Positions 19,897 through 28,659 are shown, counted from the stretch's first letter. The stretch is 64,000 nt of DNA from Coriobacteriaceae bacterium AM113-163 (GCA_027673765.1 JAQDWB010000007.1:1-64000), one strand, 5' to 3'. The notes: generated from the sequence alone by a model not told the origin. Numbers and translations: made by a program.

Positions 19897-20787
19897 TCAC
19901 GAAGCAAGATGACGCAATAGGTGCAGAAAAACCGTCTGGTGTCGATCAGTCCAGGAATTTTGCCGATAGCAAAAGTAGATAGGCAAGGTTACATCACGCG
20001 AACCTTCAATGGAGCACTCACTCACTTCTGACCCATCCGATGCGAGAGAGGACCCAGACAAACTCAATATCAATCCCCCGGCTTGAAGAAACTCAGTCTG
20101 AGCCCTGCTTCCGTATTCAACATCACGGAAGCGAAAATTGACGAGCTGGGATTCGGGACATTGATTGATTGCATTGAGACAGGGTGACAAATTAATGGGA
20201 ACAGCGAGCCTGCCGCCCAGTAACTCGCGAATGGTCATGGCGCCCACAGATTGATGACCCGCTGGGCATGAAAGAACCTTGAGCTCCTTTTCACCCAAAT
20301 ATTTTGAAGAAAGGACGCTGTCCCGTGGTTCCTCGAATGAGATAGCCGCATCCGAAATGCCAAGCACAAGTGATTCAAAGCATGTAGCCGTTGGCTGATG
20401 CCACACATCAAGGTGAATCTGAGGGTGCGAGCGTTCAAACGAGTCATACCAGCTTTCGGCAAAAAGGCGCCCCCGCCCATGAAGGCAGGGGGCGTAAAGA
20501 CGAAAGTGGCCATCGGGCGAAACGCCGTCGCCCCTCGATTGAGCGTACTTTTTGAGATCGTCGACTTGTGTCAGGATCACGCGTGCACGACGCGCAAATT
20601 CTCTGCCCGCCGGAGACAAAACAGCCTCCCCCGCCGATCGGTCGAGCAAAACAATCTGATACTCAGATTCCAACTTTTTGATTGCCGACGAAACGGCCTG
20701 CGGACTCACATGAACGGCGCGAGCTGCTTTGCGCACGCCGCCATAGTTCGCTACCGCTTGAAGGTATTCGAGTTGAGAAAGCTGCAT
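19897..20787 (-). CDS. LysR-family transcriptional regulator
   Basis: The 296-aa protein has an N-terminal winged helix (LSQLEYLQAVANYGGVRKAAR, split here by the turn, then VHVSPQAVSSAIKKLE). The effector-binding domain follows from about residue 90. TTTGGAGTAATCT precedes the ATG. It lies directly upstream of the MFS gene in the same direction, which is unusual for LysR genes that face their target divergently. Co-transcription with, or control of, the transporter is inferred. Confidence 0.88.
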   Translation of the reverse strand: MQLSQLEYLQAVANYGGVRKAARAVHVSPQAVSSAIKKLESEYQIVLLDRSAGEAVLSPAGREFARRARVILTQVDDLKKYAQSRGDGVSPDGHFRLYAPCLHGRGRLFAESWYDSFERSHPQIHLDVWHQPTATCFESLVLGISDAAISFEEPRDSVLSSKYLGEKELKVLSCPAGHQSVGAMTIRELLGGRLAVPINLSPCLNAINQCPESQLVNFRFRDVEYGSRAQTEFLQAGGLILSLSGSSLASDGSEVSECSIEGSRDVTLPIYFCYRQNSWTDRHQTVFLHLLRHLAS

Positions 20788-20828
20788 AGATTACTCCAAA
20801 GGCAGCCAAGTCGACGGGCTACGCGTCC

Positions 20829-21164
20829 TCAGATGAGGTTCTCGCCCAGGTTTTTGCCGCCGAGGACGTGCATGTGGAAGTGCATGACGGTCTGGCCGGC
20901 GTTGACGCCCTTGTTGGAGATGACGCGGAAACCGTCCTCCAGACCCTTGGCCTTGGCGACCTCCTGGATGGCGTGGGCCATGGCGCCCATGGTCTCGGCA
21001 GGCACGCTGTCGGCGATGTCGCTGTAGTGCTTCTTAGGGATCACGAGCGTGTGGACCGGCGCCTGCGGGTTGAGGTCGTCGAAGGCGATGACCTGGTCGT
21101 CCTCATAGACAACGGTCGAGGGGATCTCGTGGTTGGCAATTTTACAGAAGATGCAATCGCACAT
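20829..21164 (-). CDS. HIT-family (histidine triad) nucleotide-binding protein
   Basis: The 111-aa protein is of the HINT type, a purine nucleoside phosphoramidase. It has the N-terminal CIFCKIANHEIPS with a possible zinc pair (Cys-x2-Cys). The catalytic histidine triad is QTVMHFHMHVLGG. AAGGAACC precedes the ATG. It is the last gene of a probable xseA-xseB-HIT unit. Confidence 0.92.
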   Translation of the reverse strand: MCDCIFCKIANHEIPSTVVYEDDQVIAFDDLNPQAPVHTLVIPKKHYSDIADSVPAETMGAMAHAIQEVAKAKGLEDGFRVISNKGVNAGQTVMHFHMHVLGGKNLGENLI

Positions 21165-21213
21165 AGCTGGTTCCTTTCTTACAGACCAAGGTAATTATAT
21201 TTGGTCGAGATGC

Positions 21214-21480
21214 TTAGAACGAAAGGTTATCATCGGTGTTGGCGGCCTCGCCGTCGGCGAGCACGTCGTTGCCGTCGACGTCCTTAAGGAGCACCGAGAC
21301 CTTCTGCTCGGCATCGGACAGGCGGGTGCGCAGGCTTTTGAGGAGCTCGACGCCGCGGGTGTAGCTCTCGAGCGACTCCTCGAGCTCCATATCGCCCGAC
21401 TCCAGGCTGCGGATGATGAGCTCCAGCTCCTGCGAGGCCTGCTTGTACGTAAGCTGCTCGACCGGGGTCTTCTCTGCCAT
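21214..21480 (-). CDS. xseB: Exodeoxyribonuclease VII small subunit
   Basis: This 88-aa helical subunit binds the large subunit XseA to form exonuclease VII, which degrades single-stranded DNA. The conserved core TYKQASQELELIIRSLESG is followed by ELEESLESYTRGVELLK. AAAGGAAACAG precedes the ATG. It lies 42 bp after xseA in the same direction. Confidence 0.93.
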   Translation of the reverse strand: MAEKTPVEQLTYKQASQELELIIRSLESGDMELEESLESYTRGVELLKSLRTRLSDAEQKVSVLLKDVDGNDVLADGEAANTDDNLSF

Positions 21481-21522
21481 ATCTGTTTCCTTTCCTAAGG
21501 GTCTATCACTGCGAAACGCGGT

Positions 21523-22974
21523 CTACTCGACCGTATCGACCGTTGCTGCCACGTTGCCGTCTGCCATGCGCACGCGAATGGCGTCGCCAGGCTTAAAGGT
21601 CTTGGCACTCGTAGCCACACCATCATCGCTGTACGCGATGGAATAGCCGCGAGCAAGCACTTTGAGCGGCGACAGGGCATCGAGCGACGCTGCCGCACGG
21701 CTGAGGTCGGACGCTGGCTTGCTGAGCATCGTGCGCCCTTGATGCTCTAGGCGGGAACTCGCAAGCGTGAGCGCATGGCGCTTACCACCGAGCCCCGAGG
21801 TGCTTGTAATCAGACGCTCGGGCAAGCGCTCAAAGTTGGAGCGGAATGTCCCGACCGAGCGTACTATGGCGCCCGACAGGCGATCGGCAGTCAGCGCAAG
21901 CTCCGATTCGCGACGCTCGACCATAAATGTGGGGTCGTTGAGGCACGGGCGACACGCAGCGGCATCGAGCGCATCACCCAAGCGAGCCGTATAGGTATCC
22001 CAGGCACGGCGACCGCGCTGATCGAGCATCTCCAGGTCGACCTGGGCCGACCCAATCATCGATGCCATCGCGGCACCCAGACGCTGATGGCGCGCCTCGA
22101 GCACATCGGCCAACTCCGTCATAGCCGGCGCCACCGATTCTGCCGCCGCCGTGGGCGTGGAGGCGCGTCGGTCGCTCACCATGTCGCAAATCGAGGTATC
22201 GGGCTCATGGCCAATGCCGGTCACCACGGGCACAGGACAAGCCGCCACCGCGCGGGCAAGCTCCTCGTCATTAAAGGTCATGAGGTCCTCAAAGGAGCCG
22301 CCGCCGCGCACCAGCAAAATACAGTCGGGCGCCGGCGTAATGGAAGCGGCGCGGCGCAAGCCATCAATGAGCTCGGCCGGCGCACCCTCGCCTTGAACCT
22401 TGGCGCCCACGCAGACAAGCTCGACGAGCGGGTTGCGACGGCGCAGCGTACGCTTGACGTCGTCGATTACCGCACCGGAAAGCGAGGTGACGACCGCCAC
22501 GCGTGAGCAAAACACCGGGATGCGGCGTTTGCGGGACTCGTCCATCAGTCCCTCGCGGCGTAGCTTTTCGGCCAACTGCGCCACCTGTTGACGCAGCAGA
22601 CCCTCCCCCGCCAGCGAAAACGAGCGAGCGACAAAGCTCATGCGGCCCGTGGCCTTATAGAGATTGAAGCTGCCCTTAAAGCTCACCTGCATGCCGTCAC
22701 GCAGATCGAAGGTACGCTTGAGATAGGCGCCCTTCCAGATGATGCAGTCGACGGCGGCCGAGTCGTCTTTAATCTGGAAGTAGCAGTGGCCGCTTCGGGC
22801 ATTGGGACCACGGAAACCCGTGACCTCGCCCAGGACGGTCAGTTGCGGAATAGCATCGAGCGCACCGGCGGCGATCTCTACCGCCTGGCTCACGCTGAGC
22901 TCTTTACGCTCTTGCTCGTCCGAACCGTCGAACTCGGCGGAAACGGCATTGCCGGTTAGATTCCAGCCTGCCAC
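21523..22974 (-). CDS. xseA: Exodeoxyribonuclease VII large subunit
   Basis: This is the catalytic subunit of exonuclease VII (483 aa). An N-terminal OB-fold (LTVLGEVTGFRG) is followed by the nuclease core. The core has RGGGSFEDLMTFNDEELARAV and GIGHEPDTSICDMVSDRRAS, both diagnostic. A coiled-coil region then binds XseB. The start was placed at a GTG (22974). AAAGGAGG stands four bases before it, inside the apparent codons of the longer frame that reaches 23001. Confidence 0.93.
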   Translation of the reverse strand: MAGWNLTGNAVSAEFDGSDEQERKELSVSQAVEIAAGALDAIPQLTVLGEVTGFRGPNARSGHCYFQIKDDSAAVDCIIWKGAYLKRTFDLRDGMQVSFKGSFNLYKATGRMSFVARSFSLAGEGLLRQQVAQLAEKLRREGLMDESRKRRIPVFCSRVAVVTSLSGAVIDDVKRTLRRRNPLVELVCVGAKVQGEGAPAELIDGLRRAASITPAPDCILLVRGGGSFEDLMTFNDEELARAVAACPVPVVTGIGHEPDTSICDMVSDRRASTPTAAAESVAPAMTELADVLEARHQRLGAAMASMIGSAQVDLEMLDQRGRRAWDTYTARLGDALDAAACRPCLNDPTFMVERRESELALTADRLSGAIVRSVGTFRSNFERLPERLITSTSGLGGKRHALTLASSRLEHQGRTMLSKPASDLSRAAASLDALSPLKVLARGYSIAYSDDGVATSAKTFKPGDAIRVRMADGNVAATVDTVE

Positions 22975-23043
22975 GCAGCCTCCTTTCGTCATCGTGCACA
23001 AGGGCTCCGGCCCTGCGCAAATTCAAGTCCAACACATAGTACA

Positions 23044-23073
23044 GCGCCGCGGGGACACAAATCCCCGCGGCGC
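23044..23073 (-). terminator. GC-rich hairpin between the zinc peptidase gene and xseA
   Basis: GCGCCGCGGGGA pairs perfectly with TCCCCGCGGCGC around a six-base loop, 16 bp after the peptidase stop. No U-run follows on the minus strand. Confidence 0.5.
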
Positions 23074-23089
23074 CCAGCGACCCAATTTG

Positions 23090-23794
23090 TTATCGGTTGG
23101 AGTTTCTGTTGTAGCGAGCCATAAGATAGAGCAGCTGAATAATCGAGGTGAGCGCCGCAGCCACATAGGTAAGCGCGGCGGCCGTCAGCACCTTCTTGGC
23201 ACCGTTGACCTGTTTGGAGCTCATGCCCGACTGCTCGATATACGCCACGGCGCGGCGGCTGGCGTCAATCTCGACCGGCAGCGTAACGAGCTGGAACAGC
23301 ACGCTTAACGAGAAGAAGATCAGCGCGAGGGTCGTGAGTCCCGCGATGTTCATAAACAGGCCCATGAGCAGCACGATGGTCCAGGTGTTCTGGGTAAAGT
23401 TGACGACCGGGACCAGGGCAGTGCGTACCTTCATCATGGCATAACCACTTTGACGCTGGGCGGCATGGCCCGCCTCGTGGCAGGCCACGGCAACGCTTGC
23501 GACCGATCCGCCCGAGCGGTTGGCTTCCGAGAGATACAGGTTGTTATCCTGCGGGTTGTAATGGTCAGTGAGTTCACCGGCGACACCCTTGATACCCACG
23601 GCATTGCAGCCGTTGGCGTCGAGCATGCGGCGAGCGACCCTGGCGCCCGTGTCGCCGTCCGAGCGAACCTTGGACCACGTCTTGTACGTCGAATTGATAT
23701 AGCTCTGCGCGGCAAGGCCAAGCACCGTGCAGACAAGAACAACCAGCAGGTACAGCGGGTCGATACCAAAGCCGTATCCATAGTAATAAGGCAT
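23090..23794 (-). CDS. Membrane zinc metallopeptidase, YugP type
   Basis: The 234-aa membrane protein has an N-terminal transmembrane segment (about residues 12-33). The zinc-binding HEAGH motif is in VACHEAGHAAQRQSGYAMM. Two further hydrophobic segments and one near the C-terminus follow. This is the pattern of the YugP-like zinc peptidase family. Substrates are not known. GGAGGAATTCGC precedes the ATG at 23794, which is preferred to the upstream ATG of the longer frame. A hairpin separates it from xseA. Confidence 0.88.
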   Translation of the reverse strand: MPYYYGYGFGIDPLYLLVVLVCTVLGLAAQSYINSTYKTWSKVRSDGDTGARVARRMLDANGCNAVGIKGVAGELTDHYNPQDNNLYLSEANRSGGSVASVAVACHEAGHAAQRQSGYAMMKVRTALVPVVNFTQNTWTIVLLMGLFMNIAGLTTLALIFFSLSVLFQLVTLPVEIDASRRAVAYIEQSGMSSKQVNGAKKVLTAAALTYVAAALTSIIQLLYLMARYNRNSNR

Positions 23795-23886
23795 GCGAAT
23801 TCCTCCGAATCGAGTTACACGTTGGAGGCATTCTACCCACTCGCCCAGCAGGCAAGTCAGCATCGATGTTTAGGCATTGTCAGCGA

Positions 23887-23984
23887 AAACGGCCGAGAGC
23901 GAGCAAGGTGACGTGAAAGAGAAGCGACGCGTACTTTGGTACGCGAGCGACGATTGAACGTCAGATTGCCGCTCTCGGCCGTTT
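23887..23984. repeat. Long nested palindrome 4
   Basis: 15-bp perfect outer arms (23887-23901 and 23970-23984) enclose TGACGT/ACGTCA (23909-23914, 23958-23963). Inside that is CGCGTAC-TTTG-GTACGCG (23928-23945). It lies between the rnd stop and the start of the zinc peptidase gene and has the same multi-stem plan as elements 1-3. Confidence 0.75.
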
Positions 23985-24032
23985 GCAGCGTCGAGCTGTT
24001 ACGCGGTTTGGTAAAACTGCGTAACTATATAC

Positions 24033-25166
24033 CTATAACAACTCAATCTTTCCGTCCTTCACGGTGAGCCCCATATTGCCCGAGAGCAAATCGTCCAGGC
24101 GCGAACCCACAAGCTCAAAACGCCAGCCTTCGCGCAGGGGGCTTTGCTCAGGATGCTCGATGTAATCGGCCAGGTCATCGCGCGAGGCAATGACCGAGGT
24201 CGCCACTCCCGAGCGTTCGGCAACCAAGCGGATGAGCGCGTACATGAGATCCGTCACGCTCTCCAGCTCCGGAGAGATCTGGCGATGCCCGCGCACCATG
24301 AGCGGCAGGCGATCGTGCGGGCAGCTCGCGCCGCGCTTGATGGCCATGAGCGCGCCGTCCACATCGCGCTCCCCCAGCTGATCGGTGCCGCGGATGCTGC
24401 GGAACTCCTCAACACGCACGGGGTTGCGCTTGACGAGCGCCAGCAGCGTATCGTCGGACATGACCCACTTGCGCGGGATGTTGCGCCGCTCAGCGCGGTC
24501 CTCACGCCAGGCGGCAAGCTCGCGCGCGATACCCAGCTGATGGCGGCTGCACGAGTTGATGCGCTTGACCTTGCGGAATGCCTCATGGCGGTCGGCGCGG
24601 TAGTGAGACTCGTCTGCCAGCGGGCGCAGCTCATCGAGCACCCAATCCACACGGCCCAGCTCGCGCAGGCGGCTCATCATCTCGGTATAGGCAACGATCA
24701 GATACTTGACGTCATCGATCGCGTACTCAATCTGCTTATCGGTCAGCGGGCGGCGCGACCAGTCGGTCAGCGACTCGGTCTTAGGCAACGAAACGCCGCA
24801 GAACGTCTGCACGAGCGCACCGTAGGAAATCTGCTGGCGCTCGCCCAAAAAGGCGGCGGCGACCTGCGTGTCAAAAATCGGACGCGGCAGCGCGCCCACG
24901 GTATGGAGCATAACCTCCATATCCTGCGAGCAGGCGTGGAAGACTTTGGTCACGCTCTCGTCGGCCATAAGCTCGGCCAGCGGCGACAGGTCGTCGATCA
25001 CCAGAGGGTCGACCGCGACGCTCTCGGCAGGGGTGGCAATCTGAACCAAACACAGGCGCGGATGGAACGTGCGCTCGCGCAAAAACTCGGTATCGACGGC
25101 AATCGCGTCAAACTCACGGGCGCGCTGGCAAAAGTCGAGTAGAGCCTGATGTGTGGAAATGTACAT
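24033..25166 (-). CDS. rnd: Ribonuclease D
   Basis: This 3-prime to 5-prime exoribonuclease for tRNA and other RNA maturation has 377 aa. The DEDD motifs are visible: FDAIAVDTEFLRERTFHPRLCLVQI, KVFHACSQDMEVM and the late YAIDDVKYL. An HRDC-like helical region lies in the C-terminal half (LAAWREDRAERRNIPRKWVMSDDTLLAL). The start at 25166 gives the usual family N-terminus. A GTG at 25202 is possible; neither has a strong ribosome site. Confidence 0.92.
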   Translation of the reverse strand: MYISTHQALLDFCQRAREFDAIAVDTEFLRERTFHPRLCLVQIATPAESVAVDPLVIDDLSPLAELMADESVTKVFHACSQDMEVMLHTVGALPRPIFDTQVAAAFLGERQQISYGALVQTFCGVSLPKTESLTDWSRRPLTDKQIEYAIDDVKYLIVAYTEMMSRLRELGRVDWVLDELRPLADESHYRADRHEAFRKVKRINSCSRHQLGIARELAAWREDRAERRNIPRKWVMSDDTLLALVKRNPVRVEEFRSIRGTDQLGERDVDGALMAIKRGASCPHDRLPLMVRGHRQISPELESVTDLMYALIRLVAERSGVATSVIASRDDLADYIEHPEQSPLREGWRFELVGSRLDDLLSGNMGLTVKDGKIELL

Positions 25167-25264
25167 ATCAACCCATCGAATAAGGTTAGGCCCGAAAAAC
25201 ACGGGTAGGATATCGGCATTGCCTTACAACTATACTCGGTTAGTCACAGAACGGGAACGTAAGT

Positions 25265-26182
25265 ATGCGCTGCCTTATCATCCACAACCCGGCATCGGGC
25301 CCCAGCTCAGATGAAATCTACGCATTCACGCACGCCCTCGCGCAAGGCGGCGACGAGGTCGTGATGCGCTTCATCGGCGATGGCATGGAGCCCGAGGACG
25401 CCGTGGCAGACGTGCGCGAGTTTGATCGCGTGGTCGTTTCGGGCGGCGACGGCACCGTCTCCAACGTGCTCGATCAGATGCGCGGATGCGGTGTCCCCAC
25501 GCTCATCTTCCCCTCCGGTACGGCCTGCCTGTTCTTCAACAACATCGGCAATGCCCCCGAGGCAGCGGCGCTCGCCAAGGCCTGCCGTGCCGGTCGCACG
25601 GTCAAAGTCGACATGGGCGAGCTCTTTTGGCTCGACGAGGACGGCAACGAGAAGCGCCACGGCTTTATCATCATCGCCGGCTCGGGCTTCGACGCCGAGA
25701 TCATGATGAAGGCCGCTCCCACCAAAAACGACATCGGCGAGATCGCCTACTTCCTCTCTGCGCTCGCCACGCCCAACCCCACGGTGGCGCACTTTACGAT
25801 TGAGCATGACGGCATTGTCGAGGAGCTCGACGGCATCTGCTGCATGGCCGGCAACACCTCGGTCATCCAAAACGACATCAACCTGTTCCCCGACTGCCGC
25901 ATGAACGATGGCATGGTCGACATTGCGGTCATAGAACCCGTGCGCACCGTGCAGCTGCTGCCTACTGTGATCACCGCTGCGCTTGACCCCGCCGGCAAGG
26001 TACTCGGGCGCCCGCAGTTCAAGATCATCCAGACCAAGGAAGCCAAGATCACCTGCACCCCGTCGCTGGGCATGCAGTTCGATGGCGAGATTATCTCCAG
26101 CAATTCGGGCGTCTTTGGAGCCCGCGCGCTTCCGCAATGCCTCGACCTCATCGTCGACGAATTCTCACCGCTCGGAAAATAG
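25265..26182 (+). CDS. Diacylglycerol kinase-family lipid kinase (YegS/DgkB-like)
   Basis: This predicted membrane-associated kinase phosphorylates diacylglycerol or a related lipid. The 305-aa protein starts LIIHNPASGPSSDEI. It has the nucleotide-binding VVVSGGDGTVSNVL, then FPSGTACLFFNNIG and GSGFDAEIM. The C-terminal beta-sandwich with MQFDGEI is typical of DAGK_cat proteins. Its stop codon overlaps the AGGAGG of a tiny downstream gene, so the two are surely co-transcribed and probably coupled. Confidence 0.9.
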   Translation: MRCLIIHNPASGPSSDEIYAFTHALAQGGDEVVMRFIGDGMEPEDAVADVREFDRVVVSGGDGTVSNVLDQMRGCGVPTLIFPSGTACLFFNNIGNAPEAAALAKACRAGRTVKVDMGELFWLDEDGNEKRHGFIIIAGSGFDAEIMMKAAPTKNDIGEIAYFLSALATPNPTVAHFTIEHDGIVEELDGICCMAGNTSVIQNDINLFPDCRMNDGMVDIAVIEPVRTVQLLPTVITAALDPAGKVLGRPQFKIIQTKEAKITCTPSLGMQFDGEIISSNSGVFGARALPQCLDLIVDEFSPLGK

Positions 26183-26191
26183 GAGGACCCC

Positions 26192-26284
26192 ATGAACGAC
26201 AATCCCCTGATCGGCTTTATTGTCATCGTCTTGGCCATGCTCGTCGGTTACGCCATCAACGTGATTCACCGCCGAAAGAAGTAA
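26192..26284 (+). CDS. 30-residue single-pass membrane micropeptide
   Basis: This short gene follows the lipid kinase by nine bases. An AGGAGG overlapping the kinase stop sits seven bases before the ATG. The peptide has an acidic/polar start (MNDNP), one hydrophobic stretch of about 20 residues (LIGFIVIVLAMLVGYAINVI) and a basic end (HRRKK). This predicts an N-out, C-in membrane segment. A strong terminator follows 35 bp later. I do not recognise a family. Tight coupling suggests it helps the lipid kinase at the membrane, which is inference. Confidence 0.75.
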   Translation: MNDNPLIGFIVIVLAMLVGYAINVIHRRKK

Positions 26285-26318
26285 ATCCACATTGGTATGA
26301 TATTCATCCAGTTATCGA

Positions 26319-26367
26319 CTCTCCCGCTGTTTATGCAAATCCTAAACAGCGGGAGAGTTTTCTTTTT
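26319..26367 (+). terminator. Strong terminator after the micropeptide gene
   Basis: A perfect 15-bp stem (CTCTCCCGCTGTTTA/TAAACAGCGGGAGAG) is followed by TTTTCTTTTT. Confidence 0.9.
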
Positions 26368-26592
26368 GAGCGCCGTCTAGTGCTTTATTCAGCTACAGTA
26401 AATGCAGGGTGCCTTTATTTAACTAAAGCTATAAAATGAGTATTATTATCCGTTCATCGTATATTTCTTCACGCTCATCGAGTAAAAGCTGTTGTCGAAT
26501 GAATACTCTTTACGCTTCCTTTAGGCTAGTAGATGTATTTATTAGCTGAAACTCCGTACGGTTTCGCGGGGTTTCAACAGTTGGGAGGGATT
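26368..26592 (+). other. AT-rich upstream region of the dipeptidase gene
   Basis: No gene is seen. A TATAAA at 26430-26435 is a possible -10 without a clear -35. The stretch is visibly AT-richer than its surroundings. Confidence 0.35.
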
Positions 26593-28395
26593 ATGAGGTT
26601 TACTCATCCTGTCAACACGCTCAAGAAGCTCGGCTGCGGCCTTGCGTTTGGAGCAGCGGCCATCATGGCCATGCCGACTTCGGCGCTCGCCTGCACCCAG
26701 ATCTACATGGGCAGCAAGCTCACGGCCGACGGCAACACGTACTACGGCCGTTCCGAGGACTTCGGTCCGCGCTACATCAAGCACTTTGGCATTGAGCCCG
26801 CACACAAGGACGGCAACGAGTACACCTCGGTCGAGTCCGGTTTTGAGTACAAGTCCAAGGGCGCAACCTACCGCTACACCTTCGTTCGCGACAACCCCTC
26901 GCAGTGGGAAGATCGCTACGACGCATATTCCGAGGCAGGCATCAACGAGAAGGGCGTCTCCTGCTCTGCCACGTTGAGCACCTCCTATAACGAGAAGGCC
27001 GAAGAGGCCGACCCCATCACCGAGGAGACTGGCATTGGCGAATACAACTACGCCAGCGTCATTCTGGGCGAGAGTGCCACGGCCCGCGAGGGTGTCGAGC
27101 TCCTCGGCAGCCTGATTGACGAGCAGGGCGTCTGCTCCAACGACCAGATCATCATTGCCGACAACAACGAGACCTGGTTGTTTGCAGCGCTTTCCGGCCA
27201 TCAGTGGATCGCCATGAGGCTCACTGACGATATCGCCTCGCTCAACCCCAACATCGGCAACCTCACCTATGACGTCGACCTCGACGACACCGAGAACTGC
27301 CTCCACTCCGAGGGCATCGAGTCTATGCCTAAGGAGAAGGGCTTTGCCGAGTACACCGACGGCAAGTTCGACGTCGCCAAGACCTACGGCGAGGAGATTA
27401 GCGAGGCCGGCATGCACCAGTGGTCGCGCTATATCCAGGGCCGCGATTACTTCATGGCTCCGCTTGCTGAGGGCACCGACTACGAGATCGTCAAGGACGA
27501 GCGCGAAGACGCTCGCGCGACGACCGGCGCCCTGGTCCACGAAATGCAGCCGCTGTTCTTCCAGCCCGGCAAGTCCGACTGGAACACCTTTGAGATGATT
27601 CGTTCCTTCGCCGCTCGCGGCGAGAATGTCGCCGGCCTCAACGCCAACACCGACGGCGCCTATGCCATCGGCTCCAACCGCAACACCGAAATCCACACCT
27701 TCCAGATCCGTCACGGCATGGACCCCGAGATCGCGACCATCCAGTGGGAGATGCTCTCCAACGCCGAGTTCTCCGTCGCCATCCCCCTCTATTCCGCACT
27801 GCTCACCGAGGTCAGCCCCTACTTCAGCGATCAGGATGTCTCCTTCGATCACTGCGAAGAGGAAGACGTCGTGAACAACGAGGAGCCCAAGAACTCCATC
27901 AACTACGTCCTCATGGACATCAACACGCTCGCCTATGAGAACCGCGACCACTGCGCCACCGGCGTCCGCGCCTATCTCGACGCCCTGCAGAAGGAGCTCA
28001 TCGAGCAGAACCTGACCGTCGACGAGGCCATGCAGGCCGAAGAAGGCACCGAAGCCCGCACCGCCCTGGCCAACAAGGCCGGCAAGGCTGCAACCAAGAA
28101 CACCTATGTTAAGTGCAAGGCCATGCTCGAGGAGATGCGCGACTACCTCCAGGAGGGCGATTTCTCCGAGGAGTTCGTCCCGAGTGACTACGATGCTGAC
28201 AACGACTGCCTGGTCGAGTCCATCACCTACGCCGACGAGGCCCTTTCCGATGAGGACGTGGCCGAGCCCGAGGCCGAAGAGGAAGAGGTCACCGAGGAGA
28301 AGTCCGAGGGCAACAACATGGCCACCATGGCCGTTGGCGCCGTCGTCATCATCGGTGTCTGCGCCTACGTGATCTATCGTCGCAAGAAGGCCTAA
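26593..28395 (+). CDS. pepD: Membrane-anchored C69-family dipeptidase
   Basis: This 600-aa surface peptidase of the PepD/C69 family carries an N-terminal nucleophile. A signal peptide (basic start, hydrophobic run, TSALA) ends immediately before Cys34 in CTQIYMGSKLTADGNTYYGR. Signal peptidase cleavage would therefore itself expose the catalytic Cys. The conserved RSEDFG follows. A Glu/Asp-rich linker (about 560-580) precedes a C-terminal hydrophobic segment and RRKKA, anchoring the enzyme outside. GGGAGGG precedes the ATG at 26593; the longer frame from 26533 lacks a ribosome site. It probably cleaves dipeptides for amino-acid uptake, and the tryptophan transporter operon follows. Confidence 0.9.
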   Translation: MRFTHPVNTLKKLGCGLAFGAAAIMAMPTSALACTQIYMGSKLTADGNTYYGRSEDFGPRYIKHFGIEPAHKDGNEYTSVESGFEYKSKGATYRYTFVRDNPSQWEDRYDAYSEAGINEKGVSCSATLSTSYNEKAEEADPITEETGIGEYNYASVILGESATAREGVELLGSLIDEQGVCSNDQIIIADNNETWLFAALSGHQWIAMRLTDDIASLNPNIGNLTYDVDLDDTENCLHSEGIESMPKEKGFAEYTDGKFDVAKTYGEEISEAGMHQWSRYIQGRDYFMAPLAEGTDYEIVKDEREDARATTGALVHEMQPLFFQPGKSDWNTFEMIRSFAARGENVAGLNANTDGAYAIGSNRNTEIHTFQIRHGMDPEIATIQWEMLSNAEFSVAIPLYSALLTEVSPYFSDQDVSFDHCEEEDVVNNEEPKNSINYVLMDINTLAYENRDHCATGVRAYLDALQKELIEQNLTVDEAMQAEEGTEARTALANKAGKAATKNTYVKCKAMLEEMRDYLQEGDFSEEFVPSDYDADNDCLVESITYADEALSDEDVAEPEAEEEEVTEEKSEGNNMATMAVGAVVIIGVCAYVIYRRKKA

Positions 28396-28410
28396 GGCCC
28401 TCATGTCTTA

Positions 28411-28462
28411 GCTGAGCGGACAAGGCAGCAATGGCAGCCTCGCCCGCTTAGCCCGCTCTTTT
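28411..28462 (+). terminator. Hairpin after the dipeptidase gene
   Basis: GCTGAGCGG pairs with CCGCTTAGC, and an inner AGGC.GC/GC.GCCT stem extends it. CTTTT follows a few bases later. Confidence 0.45.
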
Positions 28463-28526
28463 GACCGACGGGAAACCCGCCTGAAATCTTTTTAAAAAAG
28501 ATTTCCCCGCACACACTTCGCTGTGC

Positions 28527-28532
28527 TATAGT
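28527..28532 (+). promoter_or_regulatory. -10 element of the tryptophan transporter operon
   Basis: TATAGT lies 59 bp before the leader-peptide start. A -35 is not obvious. A GAAATC..GATTTC palindrome (28481-28503) lies just upstream. Confidence 0.4.
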
Positions 28533-28590
28533 GCAGCGCAACAGCAATCAGGTGCTACCGCGCCACGGCATCACGAAAGGAGCCACCAAC

Positions 28591-28659
28591 ATGAAGAACA
28601 CGATGAAGTCTCTCAACAACTGGTGGTGGCGTGATGCGAATACGATCGGTCGACAGTGA
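28591..28659 (+). CDS. Tryptophan leader peptide (Trp-Trp-Trp)
   Basis: The 22-codon gene has GAAAGGAG nine bases before its ATG. It encodes MKNTMKSLNNWWWRDANTIG followed by two residues. Three consecutive TGG codons (28621-28629) are the hallmark of an attenuator leader: low charged tRNA-Trp stalls the ribosome there. A terminator follows 36 bp past the stop. Downstream lies a TrpP-like transporter, so this gene senses tryptophan for uptake control rather than encoding a functional product. Confidence 0.9.
   Translation: MKNTMKSLNNWWWRDANTIGRQ

Noticed and set aside
26542..28404. 620-codon minus-strand open frame
   Set aside because: It mirrors the C69 dipeptidase almost exactly, which has a signal peptide, catalytic motifs and a ribosome site. 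The mirror frame has none.
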